Below are positions 13,440 through 14,764 of a stretch of DNA of 14,764 nt, piece after piece (the first letter of the stretch is position 1; each line of letters starts with the position of its first letter). Position numbers and translations under genes: made by a program. Source of the DNA: Microbacterium terregens (lineage in GTDB: Bacteria; Actinomycetota; Actinomycetes; Actinomycetales; Microbacteriaceae); assembly GCF_039534975.1 (NCBI RefSeq), contig NZ_BAAAWH010000004.1, positions 1 through 14,764 of the forward strand, given 5' to 3'. The notes under the pieces were generated by a model, which saw only the letters and a list, made by a program, of their open reading frames with translations, was not told the origin of the DNA and ran no database searches.

Positions 13440-14044
13440 GTGCTGCTCTCAGACCGCGACATCCGCCTCGAGATCGACGCCCGACGCATCGGGCTCGAGC
13501 CGTGGGAACCCGAGATGGTCCAGCCGTCGAGTGTGGACGTGCGACTGGATCGCTACTTCCGGCTCTTCGACAACCACAAGTATCCGTTCATCGATCCGGC
13601 CGAGGACCAACCCGAGCTGACGCACCTGATCGAGACCACCCCGCTGGAGCCGTTCATCCTGCACCCCGGCGAGTTCGTCCTCGGCAGCACGTTCGAGCTC
13701 ATCACGCTCCCGGACGACATCGCGGCCCGGCTCGAGGGCAAGTCCTCGCTCGGCCGGCTCGGACTGCTGACGCACTCCACCGCCGGATTCATCGACCCGG
13801 GATTCACCGGCCACGTGACCCTCGAGCTGTCGAACGTAGCGACCCTGCCGATCAAGCTGTGGCCGGGCATGAAGATCGGCCAGTTGTGCTTCTTCCGCCT
13901 GTCCTCGCCGACGGAGAACCCCTACGGCTCGGGCCCCTACGGCAATCGGTATCAGGGCCAACGGGGCCGACGGCATCCCGCTCATTCCAGAATTTCCACC
14001 GCAGCGATGTGGGAACAACGGATGCCGGGGCCGGCGGGCGCTGA
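13440..14044 (+). CDS. dcd: dCTP deaminase, probable bifunctional dCTP deaminase/dUTPase
   Basis: This enzyme deaminates dCTP and, in the actinobacterial bifunctional form, also hydrolyses the product to dUMP for thymidylate synthesis, while keeping dUTP low. It acts in the cytosol. The protein follows the Mycobacterium Dcd sequence closely: [12 protein letters not shown] at the start, [11 protein letters not shown] (27-37), [10 protein letters not shown] (75-84), [12 protein letters not shown] (99-110), [11 protein letters not shown] (112-122) and LELSN with the expected catalytic Glu at 129. [10 protein letters not shown] spans 141-150 and [16 protein letters not shown] lies near the C-terminus. 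The start is GTG at 13440. One G is missing from GGGG at 13963-13966; the left arm has five. The corrected product is 201 aa, about ten residues longer than the mycobacterial enzyme, ending [22 protein letters not shown] box sits just before the start. Confidence 0.95.
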
Positions 14045-14116
14045 GCACGCCAGCCGTCAGCGACGCCGGAGTGCGCGACCGAAGACGACGTGACCGTCTG
14101 CGCTCGCCGGTAGCGG

Positions 14117-14764
14117 CTAGATGCCCACCACGAGCGCGAGCGACGTATCCCCGCACGCGATGACCTCGACTCCGGCCGCAAGCCGTGTGCGCACGGGCTG
14201 AGAGTCGCGCAGGGGGATCAGTGCGTCAGCCAGATCCGCCAGCCTCAGCATGGATCCGGGCTCTCGGCGTGCGTCGGTCGCCGTGACGATCCGGCCCGAC
14301 GCGTTGACGACCGCGATCGACTCGTCGCCGGCCCGCAGCAGAGGCAGCAGCTCGTGCTCGAGCCGGTCCACGAGCACGTCGGTGCCGACGACGCCCAGCA
14401 GCCGGTCATCCACGACGACCGGGCTGGTGATGGTGACGGTGTAGTCGTCGGTGCACACGTAGTCCACGTACGGCCCGGTCACATGGCGGTTTCCGGTCTT
14501 GGCGGGCAGGCGCCACCACTCCAGCGCCGTGTAGTCGCGGAACTGATCGCTCGCTGGATCGTCCACCGTGGCAAGACGACGGATGCCGTCACCTCCGCCG
14601 AGCCACCAGGCAAGATGCCAGTGCGCATCGGAGAGAACTCCGGGGGCGGCCACGAAACCGGCCCCCGTGACGAGACCATCGGCGGCGAGCGCCGGAACGG
14701 CGAACGCCTCCACGAGCGGATCGAGCGTCGCGGCGTTCGGAGCGTGATCCGCGGCGAGGTGCGC
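14117..14764 (-). CDS. Cache-domain sensor-like protein (right copy, clean, 5' partial)
   Basis: This is the second view of the gene at 67-835. It is open from the window edge to the TAG at 14117-14119, beginning at [17 protein letters not shown], so about the first 40 residues are off the end. It supplies the correct reading through the region that is scrambled on the left ([13 protein letters not shown]) and the correct C-terminus ([16 protein letters not shown]). Family assignment rests on the [10 protein letters not shown] and LLGVVGTDV core of Cache folds. The gene converges on dcd with about 70 bases between the two stops. Confidence 0.75.
   Translation of the reverse strand, partial: AHLAADHAPNAATLDPLVEAFAVPALAADGLVTGAGFVAAPGVLSDAHWHLAWWLGGGDGIRRLATVDDPASDQFRDYTALEWWRLPAKTGNRHVTGPYVDYVCTDDYTVTITSPVVVDDRLLGVVGTDVLVDRLEHELLPLLRAGDESIAVVNASGRIVTATDARREPGSMLRLADLADALIPLRDSQPVRTRLAAGVEVIACGDTSLALVVGI

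Larger units (their letters stand above)
7520..14764. repeat. Right arm of window-wide inverted repeat
   Basis: This is the reverse complement of 187-7443, carrying the same genes in mirror order. It ends at the window edge inside the Cache-domain gene, 186 bases before the left arm does. It has its own errors: a lost G in dcd, a collapsed tRNA gene, compensating indels in the 160-aa membrane protein and a lost base at the start of the 155-aa unknown gene. It is the cleaner arm for the acetyltransferase, the DUF4442 protein and most of dcd. Confidence 0.97.

Noticed and set aside
187..14764. A composite transposon or mobile element with giant inverted repeats
   Set aside because: The repeats are the whole window, leaving only 76 bases of interior. 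There is no transposase, integrase or target-site duplication, and the arms carry core genes including dcd and a tRNA.

Overview
This window is GC-rich DNA from a high-GC actinobacterium. The gene set and protein style suggest Microbacteriaceae (Microbacterium-like), which is an inference from an actinobacterial bifunctional-type dCTP deaminase, a codon bias towards G/C at third positions and TANNNT-type -10 boxes. Its dominant feature is structural. Bases 187-7443 and 7520-14764 are the same locus in opposite orientations, separated by a 76-base spacer (7444-7519). Only the first 186 bases are single copy. The centre of symmetry lies inside a gene. I see no transposase, integrase, replication gene, origin or CRISPR array.

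The two arms agree almost everywhere but differ by scattered 1-2 base insertions and deletions, often in short G or C runs. These break genes in one arm that are intact in the other, or shift and restore the frame. That is the signature of a long-read fold-back (template plus complement joined in one molecule) with little polishing, not of a biological palindrome. I treat the window as about 7.5 kb of real chromosome seen twice, so every gene is listed in both arms and the arms are used to correct each other.

In right-arm orientation the locus runs as follows: C-terminal part of an unidentified protein (cut by the fold-back point) > SRPBCC/polyketide-cyclase-like protein > C-terminal remnant of an alpha/beta hydrolase > DUF4442-type hotdog thioesterase-like protein; < GNAT acetyltransferase; membrane protein > unknown 155-aa protein >; < S4-domain RNA-binding protein, < DUF1232 membrane protein, < 75-aa unknown protein; 160-aa membrane protein >; < tRNA-Gly(CCC); dcd >; < Cache-domain sensor protein, < end of an upstream gene (left arm only). 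The first three form a tight operon (15-base gap with a strong ribosome site, then a 4-base ATGA overlap in the left-arm version). The Cache gene is coupled to its upstream neighbour through a TGATG overlap. The remaining genes look like ordinary chromosomal core or near-core genes with single transcription units.

I found no new defence or mobile system. The most useful observations are the fold-back structure, the hydrolase remnant whose frame break is present in both arms, a set of TANNNT boxes placed 6-7 bases before start codons (candidate leaderless promoters), a perfect dyad over the S4 promoter, and a 21-base codon-phased repeat in front of dcd.
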